From positions 434,001 to 498,000 of the forward strand of contig NZ_JALN02000001.1 of assembly GCF_000559085.1 (NCBI RefSeq): 64,000 nucleotides of DNA, in the 5' to 3' direction. The translations under genes were made by a program, and so were the position numbers. Below, piece after piece: positions 42,649-50,724 of this stretch. Source of the stretch: Mycolicibacterium aromaticivorans JS19b1 = JCM 16368. GTDB lineage: Bacteria > Actinomycetota > Actinomycetes > Mycobacteriales > Mycobacteriaceae. Below the pieces are notes generated by a model. It saw nothing but the letters and a program-made list of their open reading frames with translations. It ran no database searches and was not told where the DNA came from. The stretch's first letter is position 1, and the number at the start of each line of letters is the position of its first letter.

Positions 42649-44223
42649 ATGCGCGATCGTCGGGTCTGGGCCCCCCAGGCCATCGTCAGCCTCGGCACCG
42701 TGGCGCTGACTGTTCTGCTGTCCGGATGTGCCCCGTGGCTGGCCGCCAACCCGCAGTTCGCCAGCGACAAGGCGCACAACCCGTCGGGCCCGACCACCAC
42801 CAATCCGGCGGGCGGACCGCCGGCCATCGCGGCACCCAAGAACGAGCTGGGCTGGAAAGACTGCACATCGAAGGTATTCGGTGACGCGGGGACCCCGCCC
42901 GCGCCCGGCGTGATCCTCGAGTGCGCAAGCTATGACGCCGACCTCGACCCGATCGCCGGAGCCACCGGCACGGTGAGCATCGGCGTGGTGCGCGCCCGCT
43001 CGGTGCAGACCCCACCCGACGCCGGGCCGCTGGTGTTCACCACCGGATCCGACATCCCGTCGTCGATGCAGCTGCCGGTGTGGCTCTCCCGGTCCGGCGC
43101 CGACGTCCTCAAGAGCCATCCCGTCGTCTCCGTGGACCGCCGCGGCATCGGCATGTCCAGCCCGGTGGACTGCCGCGACTCGTTCGATCGCCAAGAGATG
43201 CGCGACCAGGCGCAGTTCGAGTCCGGCGACGACCCGGTCGCCAACCTCGGCGCGATCACCATGACCGCGACGACGAGCTGCACCGACACCATCGCGCCCG
43301 GCGACTCCGCCTACGACAACGCCCGCGCCGCCGAGGATCTCGAACGGCTGCGCAGCACCTGGGACGTGCCTGCGCTGGCGCTGATCGGTGTCGGCAATGG
43401 CGCGCAGATCGCCCTGGCCTACGCGGGTTCCCACCCCGACAAGGTGGCCCGGCTGGTGCTCGACTCCCCCGTGCCGCCCGGCGTCAACGCCGAAGCCGCG
43501 GCCGAGGAACAGGTCAAAGGTCAGCAGGCCGCCCTCGACGCGTTCGCCCAGCAGTGCGTGGCGGTCAACTGCGCGCTCGGGCCCGACCCGAAGGGCGCCG
43601 TCGACTCGCTGCTGGCGGCGGCCAGGGCGGGCCGCGGCCCCGGCGGGGTGTCGGTGGCGGTACTGGCCAACGCGATCGTCACCGCGCTCGGCTACCCGAG
43701 CGGGGACCGCATCGGCAGCACCGTGAGCCTGGCCAACGCCCTCGCCGCCGCCCGCGGCGGTGACGCCAACCAGCTGAACAGTCTGATCAACCGGGCCGAG
43801 GCGATGCGCGACAGCGACGGCCAGTTCATCAACTCCTGCAGCGACGCCCTGAACCGCCCGACGCCGGACCGGGTGCGTGAACTCGTCGTCCAGTGGGGCA
43901 AGCTCTACCCGCAGTTCGGCACCGTCGGCGCGCTCGATCTGGTGAAGTGCCTGAATTGGCCCAGTGGCGCCGCCCCCAAGGAACCCAAGGACCTGAAGGT
44001 CAACGTGCTGCTGCTGGGTGTGCAGAACGATCCGATCGCAGGCAACCAAGGGGTACCCGCGTCTTCGGCCACCATCATCAACGCCGGCGCGGCCAGCAAG
44101 CGAGTGATGTGGCAGGGCATCGGGCACGGCGCCAGCATCTACACGGCCTGCGCGCTGCCGCCCATGATGAGCTATCTGGACAGCGGGAACATGCCGCCCA
44201 CCGACACCTACTGCCCCGCCTGA
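42649..44223 (+). CDS. Exported alpha/beta-hydrolase (TAP-like) lipoprotein, nucleophile Ser missing
   Basis: A 524-residue protein, as Mtb Rv2672 (about 528). The N-terminal signal ends in a lipobox, LSGC, so it is probably a lipoprotein. The fold is that of tripeptidyl-aminopeptidase-like hydrolases: VSVDRRGIGMSSPVDC, then the nucleophile elbow GVGNG (247-251), VARLVLDSPVPPG, and C-terminal VQNDPIAG and GIGHGASI. The Asp and His of a triad are present, but the elbow GxSxG has Gly249 in place of Ser. It may be a binding protein or use another residue. Annotated as a secreted protease in Mtb; activity here is doubtful. It lies 36 bp upstream of aftC. Confidence 0.82.
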   Translation: MRDRRVWAPQAIVSLGTVALTVLLSGCAPWLAANPQFASDKAHNPSGPTTTNPAGGPPAIAAPKNELGWKDCTSKVFGDAGTPPAPGVILECASYDADLDPIAGATGTVSIGVVRARSVQTPPDAGPLVFTTGSDIPSSMQLPVWLSRSGADVLKSHPVVSVDRRGIGMSSPVDCRDSFDRQEMRDQAQFESGDDPVANLGAITMTATTSCTDTIAPGDSAYDNARAAEDLERLRSTWDVPALALIGVGNGAQIALAYAGSHPDKVARLVLDSPVPPGVNAEAAAEEQVKGQQAALDAFAQQCVAVNCALGPDPKGAVDSLLAAARAGRGPGGVSVAVLANAIVTALGYPSGDRIGSTVSLANALAAARGGDANQLNSLINRAEAMRDSDGQFINSCSDALNRPTPDRVRELVVQWGKLYPQFGTVGALDLVKCLNWPSGAAPKEPKDLKVNVLLLGVQNDPIAGNQGVPASSATIINAGAASKRVMWQGIGHGASIYTACALPPMMSYLDSGNMPPTDTYCPA

Positions 44224-44246
44224 GCGTCTGACCCATCGGGCCGGTG

Positions 44247-44252
44247 TACGGT
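44247..44252 (+). promoter_or_regulatory. -10 element of aftC, leaderless type
   Basis: TACGGT with six bases to the GTG at 44259. The longer in-frame start (GTG at 44244) would translate through this element. Confidence 0.45.
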
Positions 44253-44258
44253 GCGACC

Positions 44259-45548
44259 GTGGCGCTAGCTGACTCATCGCGATCCGGCCTGCTGGCCGCA
44301 TTCCGCCCCCGGACCAGCCCACCCACCACCCCAGCGGTCCTGCGTTCGGTGCTGTGGCCGATCGCGATCATGTCGATCATTCACCGCAGCTATGTGCTGT
44401 CGTCCAACGGTTACATCACCGACGACTTCGGCCCGGTGTATCGGGCGGTGTCGAATTTCCGGCGCGGCCTCGACATCTACAACGAGCACTTCGACTACGT
44501 GGATCCGCACTACCTCTACCCGCCCGGCGGCACCCTGCTGATGGCACCGTTCGGCTATCTGCCGGTCTTCGCCTCACACAACTGGTTCGTGTTCTTCAAC
44601 ACCGCGGCGATGATCATCGCCGCATGCCTGCTGGTGCGGCTGTTCAGGTTCCCGCTGAGCTCGGTGGCCCTGCCTGCGCTGCTGCTGGCCATGTTCTGCA
44701 CCGAGTCGGTGACGAACACGCTGGTGTTCACCAACATCAACGGCTGCATCCTGCTGTGCGAGGTGCTGTTCTTCCGCTGGATGCTCGACGGCAAGGTCAG
44801 CCATCAGTGGCTGGCGGGTGTGGTGATCGGGTTGTCGCTGGTGGTCAAGCCGGTGCTCGCCGTGCTGCTCCTGCTGCCGCTGCTCAACCGGCAGTGGCGG
44901 GTGCTCGTGGCCGCGTTCGTGGTGCCGGTGGTGTTCAACGTCGCGGCGTGGCCGCTGGTGGCCGACCCGATGAACTTCGTGCGGCGCACCCTGCCCTACA
45001 TCCTCTCGACGCGCGACTACTTCAACAGCTCAGTGCTGGGCAACGGCGTGTACTACGGCCTGCCGATGTGGCTGATCGTGGTGCTGCGGGTGATCTTCCT
45101 GGTGCTGGCGGTGGCCAGTCTGTGGCTGCTGCACCGCTATTACAAACACCGCGACCCGCTGTTCTGGATGCTCACCTCGTCGGGTGTGCTGCTGATCGCC
45201 TCGTGGCTGGTGCTGTCGCTGGCCCAGGGCTACTACTCGATGATGCTGTTCCCGTTCCTGATGACGGTCGTGCTGCCGAATTCGGTGGTGCGCAACTGGC
45301 CGGCCTGGCTGGCCACCTACGGATTCCTGACGATGGACCGCTGGCTGATGTGGCGCTGGCCGACGACGGGGCGCTTCCTGGAGTACATGAAGATCACCTA
45401 CGGCTGGTCGCTGATGCTGGTCGTGGTGTTCTGCGTGCTGTACTTCCGCTACGCCGACGCCAAGGCCGAAAACCGGCTGACCGACGGTATCGATCCGCCG
45501 TGGATGCGCGAACCGCGAGCCGGCGCCGCGGGTACCGTGAACGCATGA
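44259..45548 (+). CDS. aftC: Alpha-(1->3)-arabinofuranosyltransferase AftC
   Basis: A 429-residue GT-C glycosyltransferase with about 10 membrane spans. It carries ITDDFGPVYRAVSNFRRGLD and YNEHFDYVDPHYLYPPGG, the acidic first-loop motif (DD) that binds decaprenyl-phosphoarabinose, and SLAQGYYSMMLFPFLMTVVLPNS. It matches Mtb AftC (Rv2673, 433). It adds the alpha-1,3 branch in arabinogalactan and lipoarabinomannan on the outer face of the membrane. GTG at 44259 was chosen from the -10 spacing; databases usually use the start 5 codons earlier. The last 4 nt overlap msrB (ATGA). Confidence 0.9.
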   Translation: MALADSSRSGLLAAFRPRTSPPTTPAVLRSVLWPIAIMSIIHRSYVLSSNGYITDDFGPVYRAVSNFRRGLDIYNEHFDYVDPHYLYPPGGTLLMAPFGYLPVFASHNWFVFFNTAAMIIAACLLVRLFRFPLSSVALPALLLAMFCTESVTNTLVFTNINGCILLCEVLFFRWMLDGKVSHQWLAGVVIGLSLVVKPVLAVLLLLPLLNRQWRVLVAAFVVPVVFNVAAWPLVADPMNFVRRTLPYILSTRDYFNSSVLGNGVYYGLPMWLIVVLRVIFLVLAVASLWLLHRYYKHRDPLFWMLTSSGVLLIASWLVLSLAQGYYSMMLFPFLMTVVLPNSVVRNWPAWLATYGFLTMDRWLMWRWPTTGRFLEYMKITYGWSLMLVVVFCVLYFRYADAKAENRLTDGIDPPWMREPRAGAAGTVNA

Positions 45549-45964
45549 GTTCCATTCCCGCCCCGAAGCTGGAACTGTCCGACGACGAGTGGCGCAAGCG
45601 ACTGAACCCGGCCGAATACGCCGTGCTCCGCGAGGCCGGCACCGAGCGTCCGTTCACCGGCGAGTACACCGACACCAAGACTGAAGGCGTCTACGCCTGC
45701 CGGGCCTGCGGCGCCGAATTGTTCCGCAGCACCGAGAAATTCGAATCGCACTGCGGCTGGCCGTCGTTTTTCGACCCGTCGCATTCCGAAGCCGTCATCC
45801 TGCGTCCGGATGACACCCTCGGTATGCACCGGGTGGAAGTCCTGTGCGCGAACTGCCACAGCCACCTCGGTCACGTGTTCAGCGGTGAGGGCTACCCGAC
45901 CCCGACCGACCAGCGCTACTGCATCAATTCGATTTCGCTGACATTGGTGCCCACGGAGGATTAG
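45545..45964 (+). CDS. msrB: Peptide-methionine (R)-S-oxide reductase MsrB
   Basis: A 139-residue enzyme that reduces methionine-R-sulfoxide in proteins. It has the SelR fold with two zinc CxxC motifs (CRACGAELF and CANCHSHLG), SHCGWPSFF, and the catalytic RYCINSISL near the C-terminus. It matches Mtb Rv2674. Translationally coupled to aftC. Its last 41 nt overlap the convergent GGDEF-EAL gene. Confidence 0.92.
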   Translation: MSSIPAPKLELSDDEWRKRLNPAEYAVLREAGTERPFTGEYTDTKTEGVYACRACGAELFRSTEKFESHCGWPSFFDPSHSEAVILRPDDTLGMHRVEVLCANCHSHLGHVFSGEGYPTPTDQRYCINSISLTLVPTED

Positions 45965-48269
45965 CGAGCATCGCGAGCAGCCGTTCGAACGGCACCGGCG
46001 GGCTGAAGTAGTAGCCCTGCCCGACATCGCACCCGTATTCGCGTAACTGCGCCAGCGTTTCGGCGTCCTCGATCCCTTCCGCGACGGTGGCCAGTCCCAG
46101 TTCGTGAGCGAGGTTGATCACCGCCCGAACGACCACTGCTGCACGGGGATCCGACGTGATCGGCGCGATGAAGCGACGGTCCAGTTTGACATGATCGATG
46201 GGCAGATCGCGTAGATACGACAGTGCCGAGTAGCCACTGCCGAAGTCGTCGACGGCGATCTTGACCCCCTTGGCCCGAAGGTCGCGCAAGACGCGCGAGG
46301 CCTGCTCCAGGCCCTCCAACACCACATCCTCGGTGATCTCGACGATCAATGCGGACGCGGGAAGTCCACGGTCTCGCAGCGCATCTGACACGGTGCTGGC
46401 CAGCCGGGCGGTGCCCAGCGACGGCGCGGACACGTTCACCGCGACCGGAATGGCGAACCCCGCATCGTGCCAGACCCGAGCGTCGTCAAGGGCTCGCCTC
46501 ACCACGAGGTCGGTGACGGCTCCCATCAACCCATGCCGACGAACCAGCGGCAGGAACGCGTCAGGACTGAGCACCCCGCGCTCGGGATGCGGCCAGCGCA
46601 CCAACGCCTCGGCCGCAACGATGCCGGACGTGCGGAGGTCGAGCTTGGGCTGATAGACCAGCGTGAGCTGCCCCTGGTCGATGGCGCGCCGGAGCTCACC
46701 GAGCAGCCGGACCGCCGACCCACGAGCCCCGGTGGCAGCACTCTGCGGTGTAGGCGGCACGATGCCGGCGGCGAAGAAGTCGGCCTCCATCTCGGCGGTG
46801 AACGTGTGCACTCCCGCAACGCGAGATGTCTTGGCGGCGTCCAGCGCGATGTCCGAACGCTTCAAGAGTTCCTCGGCACCGACGTCGGGATCGTCGCTGT
46901 CGGCCACCGCAAGGCCAACACTGGCCCGGACCATCAGCTCCTGGCCGTCGACGGCATACGGCAGGTCGAACGACTCCGCCACCCGGTGGGCGATGACGTG
47001 GGAATGGTCGTCGTCACCCTGGATGAGGACGGCGAACTCGTCGCCACCGACGCGGGCCACGGTGTCGCCGGTCCGGACAACGGTGAGGATTCGCAAGCCT
47101 ACGAGGTTGAGCAGTTCGTCGCCGGCATGATGGCCGAAAGTCTCGTTGACCATCTTGAATTCGTCGATGTCGAGAGCCATCACCGCGACCGACACGCCAC
47201 CTCGGTTGCGCATCTGCATGGCATGACTCACCCGATCGTGGAACACCGCGCGGTTGGCCAGGCCGGTCAACGGATCGCGAAGAGCCTGGTCGGTGACGGC
47301 AGCGAAGAGCCTCCGGTTCTCGCCCACGACAAGCAGTTGACGAGCCAGGAACGCGGCGATCAGTAGCCCGCCTGCGACCGTCGTCGGGCTGGTCAGCAGA
47401 TCCTTCGGTTCCCGGGTGAACGTCGCCACGGTGGCCGCGGCCACCGGCACGAAGGGCAGTAGCACCGACGCCGACGACGGCGGCCGCACCGCGAAGGCGT
47501 GCCGGTACTCACATGCCCGTCCGGCAATGGCGGCGGCGGCGAACAACAACAAGCCGGCGAGCCATCCTACCGCGATGACACGATGTTCTGAATAGCGCTG
47601 TGCCACAATGTAAGAGACGGCCGCATCGTTGGTCAGAGCGAAGCAGAGGCTGGCCGCAGTGATCAGTCCGGTCGTCAAGCGCTGGCCCGGTAAGGCCCGG
47701 ATGAACACCAGCAGGGCAATCGTCACCAACGCCGCGTCGAACATCGGGTAGGCCGTCGACGTGGCCAACAACGCGCGATCGCCGGGACGGTTCCGGTATG
47801 CGTCCTCCAGTGCCCCGATCCAGGCCACGATCACGAATGACCCGGCAACGACGAGTCCGTCGAGCAGCAACCGCACGCGCGACATCCGGCCCAACCCCAG
47901 CGGCAGCAGCAGCACCAGCACACACCCACCCAGCGGAAGCAGGAGGCGCAGCAGGTCCGCTTCGAAGGGAAATACTCGTTCGCGACCGCTGAGCGCGTCC
48001 CACGCCCGCACCCCGACCCCGACGCCGAAACCCCCGAGCCCCAAGGCAAGTCCCGACCAGGCCAGCCGCGCCTGCCCCCGGCTCAATAGCGCCGTACGTA
48101 CAGCGGCACCGACCGCCGACACGGCCGCGAGGGTGAGGGTGATCTTGAAGGCAGCGATGGTTGGGGCGGTTGGCGAATGTGCGATCGCGACGGCGGCAAT
48201 CGCCGGAAGTACGACCGCGGCAAGGACAACGGCGAGGACAGGACTGGCGTTGCCAAGCAGCTGCCGCAT
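45924..48269 (-). CDS. Membrane GGDEF-EAL protein, copy 1 of 3
   Basis: A 781-residue protein for making and breaking cyclic di-GMP. The N-terminal half (about 1-310) has 9-10 membrane spans. The GGDEF domain has GGDEF at 408-412 and an inhibitory I-site RxxD (RTGD) five residues before it. The EAL domain keeps EAL (about 554), EITEDVVLEGL, DDFGSGYSALSYLRDLP and KLDRRFI, so both activities look possible. The ATG at 48269 follows GGTGGAGG closely. It is the most 3' of three tandem same-strand paralogues. In Mtb, msrB is followed instead by the methyltransferase gene Rv2675c, so the cassette is an insertion or replacement here. Confidence 0.85.
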   Translation of the reverse strand: MRQLLGNASPVLAVVLAAVVLPAIAAVAIAHSPTAPTIAAFKITLTLAAVSAVGAAVRTALLSRGQARLAWSGLALGLGGFGVGVGVRAWDALSGRERVFPFEADLLRLLLPLGGCVLVLLLPLGLGRMSRVRLLLDGLVVAGSFVIVAWIGALEDAYRNRPGDRALLATSTAYPMFDAALVTIALLVFIRALPGQRLTTGLITAASLCFALTNDAAVSYIVAQRYSEHRVIAVGWLAGLLLFAAAAIAGRACEYRHAFAVRPPSSASVLLPFVPVAAATVATFTREPKDLLTSPTTVAGGLLIAAFLARQLLVVGENRRLFAAVTDQALRDPLTGLANRAVFHDRVSHAMQMRNRGGVSVAVMALDIDEFKMVNETFGHHAGDELLNLVGLRILTVVRTGDTVARVGGDEFAVLIQGDDDHSHVIAHRVAESFDLPYAVDGQELMVRASVGLAVADSDDPDVGAEELLKRSDIALDAAKTSRVAGVHTFTAEMEADFFAAGIVPPTPQSAATGARGSAVRLLGELRRAIDQGQLTLVYQPKLDLRTSGIVAAEALVRWPHPERGVLSPDAFLPLVRRHGLMGAVTDLVVRRALDDARVWHDAGFAIPVAVNVSAPSLGTARLASTVSDALRDRGLPASALIVEITEDVVLEGLEQASRVLRDLRAKGVKIAVDDFGSGYSALSYLRDLPIDHVKLDRRFIAPITSDPRAAVVVRAVINLAHELGLATVAEGIEDAETLAQLREYGCDVGQGYYFSPPVPFERLLAMLANPPWAPMSAKSN

Positions 48270-48304
48270 ACGCCTCCACCCCCGAACCTAAAAGTTACGA
48301 CAGC

Positions 48305-50668
48305 CTAACAACCTTTCACTCCCGCCCCAGGTGTGGACCCGGGCCACCCGCTCGGCAGGCCGCCTAACCCGCCGGTCACCAAACCGGGCACCTGATCGGC
48401 TGGCACCGGAACTCCGTAGAAATAGCCTTGCCCGACGCCACACCCCAGTTCGCGCACCAGCGCGGCGGTTTCGGCGTCCTCGACACCCTCGACCACCACC
48501 GTCAGGTCCAGCACATGAGCAAGGCCGACGACCGCCCGTACCACCGCCGCCGCCCGGTCGTCGGCGGCAATCGGCGCGATGAAGCTGCGGTCCAGCTTCA
48601 CTTCGTCGATCGGCAGGTCCCGCAGGTAGGACAGTGCCGAGTAGCCACTCCCGAAATCGTCGATCGCTATTCGAATTCCGTTACGCCGCAATTCATTCAA
48701 AACAAGGCGCGTCCGCTCGGTGCTGTCCAGGAAGAGTTCCTCGGTGATCTCCACCGCCAACGCCGATGGCGGCAGGCCGTGGTCGGCCAGCGCCTGGGTG
48801 ATCGTGGCCGGGAGGCCGACGTTGGCCATCGACGGCGCGAACAGATTGACGGCCACCGGAATGTCGACACCAGCCCGGCGCCACTTCGACGCATCCTCGA
48901 GGGCCCGGCTGATGACCATCTGGGTGACCGAGCCCATGAGGCCGTGGCGTCGCACCAGAGGCAGAAACGCCTCGGGCGCCAAGACGCTGCCGTCGGGTTG
49001 CGGCCAGCGCAGAAGGGCCTCCACCCCGACGATCCGGCCGGTCTGCAGATCGAACTTCGGCTGGTAGGCCAGAGTGAGCGCAGCCTCGTCGATCGCCGCC
49101 CGGAGCCTGCCGAGCAGTTGGATCGATCCCGCCGCCCCCAATCCGGGGGGCGGTGCCGTCGGGCCGAACAGCATCTTGTCGTCCACTTCGGTCAGCAACT
49201 GCATCTCCGGGGAGTAGGTCTGCACCACCCGAGCCCGTGACCGCTTCGCGGAGTACATCGCGGTGTCGGCCCGCTGCAGCAACTCGTCGGCCGTCAGATC
49301 CGGCTCATCCGACTCAGCCAGTGCGAGTCCGACACTCGGGCGCATCAACAGCTCGTGGCCGTTGAGGACGAACGGCTCCTCGAAGGCCTCGACGACCCGG
49401 TTGCCGACGAGCTCTGCGACATCGTTGCCCCCCTCGACGAGGATCGAGAACTCGTCGCCCCCGAGCCGTGCCACCGTGTCACCCGGCCGGACGCAGTGAC
49501 GCAGCCGCTGCGCGACGCCCACCAGCAGGTCGTCGCCGACCAAATGGCCGAGGTGGTCGTTGACGAGCTTGAATTCGTTGAGGTCCACTGCCAGGACCGC
49601 GAGCGAAAGACCTTCTCGCTCATGGAGGTGCATCGCGTGGCCGAGACGGTCGCTGAACAACGCGCGATTGGCCAGCCCGGTGAGTGGGTCGTGCAACGCC
49701 TGGTCGGCGACCGTGGCCACCAGCAGCCGATTCTCCTTCACGGCGAGGAACTGACGGCCCAGGACAGTCACCACCAGAATGCTTGCCACGATCAAAACGG
49801 GCCGAGACTTCAGATCCGGGACCGGTTGCGCGGCAGCCACCACCCCGGCGACCAACAGGGGCGTGTAAGGGAGCCACACCGATGCCCAACCCGGCAGAAC
49901 GAACGAGTTGCGCCGCTTGCGTTTACTTTCGTGGGCCGCGGACGCTGCCACGCTGATGAACAGCAAGCCCGCAGCCCACCCGATGTCGATGACGTTGCCG
50001 GAACTGTAGGAATCTGTTGCCGTGAGATAGGCAAACGCGCTGTCCGCCAACGCGAAACAGGCCAGCCCTGCTGTCAGCAGGATCAGCGACAACCGATGCT
50101 GGCCGGTCGACCTGACCAGCGCCACGCCGGCCACCGTGAGGATGACGATGTCGGACAGTGGATACGCCAGCGAGATGACGAAGCCGAGCTGATCCGGCGC
50201 GTCGGACTGATACAGCGGGTGCAGGATCGTCACCCAACTCACCAGGAACAGCGAGCCGGCCATGATCACACCGTCGAGGAACAACCGTGCCCGCGACTGG
50301 CTGGTGTGCTCAGCGGGAAGCAGCAGCAGGGCGGCACAGGCGCCCACCGGCATCACCAGGAATGCCACATCTGCGATCGACGGGAATGGCGGCTGATGCA
50401 AATGGACCTCGTAAACAGTCCAAATCGCTTCTCCCACAGTCCATCCCAGCAAGCCGACGGTCATCGACGCCCACGCCAACCGCCGGCGTCCCCACAGCGA
50501 CCGCGCCGCCAGCGCGGAGAACGCGACCGCTGGGATCGCCAGCGCCAGAAGCGCGAAATCGTCGACGACCGTCAGTGTCGGGCCATGCAGCCAGCCACTC
50601 AGGATGACAACGACGAACACGACAAACACCACAACGGCCCCGACCGCGACACGAGAAGCCTTGGGCAT
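48305..50668 (-). CDS. Membrane GGDEF-EAL protein, copy 2 of 3
   Basis: A 787-residue paralogue of its neighbours with about 10 N-terminal membrane spans, GGDEF at 403-407 with I-site RPGD, and an EAL domain with VEALLRW (about 549), EITEELFLDST, DDFGSGYSALSYLRDLP and KLDRSFIAPI. All key catalytic motifs are kept. ATG at 50668 has GGGAGGG 7 nt upstream; the frame is open to 50794, but that is not supported. It ends with a Gly/Pro-rich tail. It lies 35 bp upstream of copy 1 and 56 bp downstream of copy 3, so all three may be one operon. Confidence 0.85.
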   Translation of the reverse strand: MPKASRVAVGAVVVFVVFVVVILSGWLHGPTLTVVDDFALLALAIPAVAFSALAARSLWGRRRLAWASMTVGLLGWTVGEAIWTVYEVHLHQPPFPSIADVAFLVMPVGACAALLLLPAEHTSQSRARLFLDGVIMAGSLFLVSWVTILHPLYQSDAPDQLGFVISLAYPLSDIVILTVAGVALVRSTGQHRLSLILLTAGLACFALADSAFAYLTATDSYSSGNVIDIGWAAGLLFISVAASAAHESKRKRRNSFVLPGWASVWLPYTPLLVAGVVAAAQPVPDLKSRPVLIVASILVVTVLGRQFLAVKENRLLVATVADQALHDPLTGLANRALFSDRLGHAMHLHEREGLSLAVLAVDLNEFKLVNDHLGHLVGDDLLVGVAQRLRHCVRPGDTVARLGGDEFSILVEGGNDVAELVGNRVVEAFEEPFVLNGHELLMRPSVGLALAESDEPDLTADELLQRADTAMYSAKRSRARVVQTYSPEMQLLTEVDDKMLFGPTAPPPGLGAAGSIQLLGRLRAAIDEAALTLAYQPKFDLQTGRIVGVEALLRWPQPDGSVLAPEAFLPLVRRHGLMGSVTQMVISRALEDASKWRRAGVDIPVAVNLFAPSMANVGLPATITQALADHGLPPSALAVEITEELFLDSTERTRLVLNELRRNGIRIAIDDFGSGYSALSYLRDLPIDEVKLDRSFIAPIAADDRAAAVVRAVVGLAHVLDLTVVVEGVEDAETAALVRELGCGVGQGYFYGVPVPADQVPGLVTGGLGGLPSGWPGSTPGAGVKGC

Positions 50669-50724
50669 CGTGGCACCCTCCCCGTCGGCCGCCGGCACCA
50701 TATTGACGGCCGGCGTCAGCATAC

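Noticed and set aside
41758..44322. Minus-strand open frame of 854 codons opposite the RibD-like and hydrolase genes
   Set aside because: Composition is Gly/Arg/Val/His-rich and mirrors the codon bias of the genes on the plus strand; no domain is recognisable. It is a GC-rich antisense shadow.
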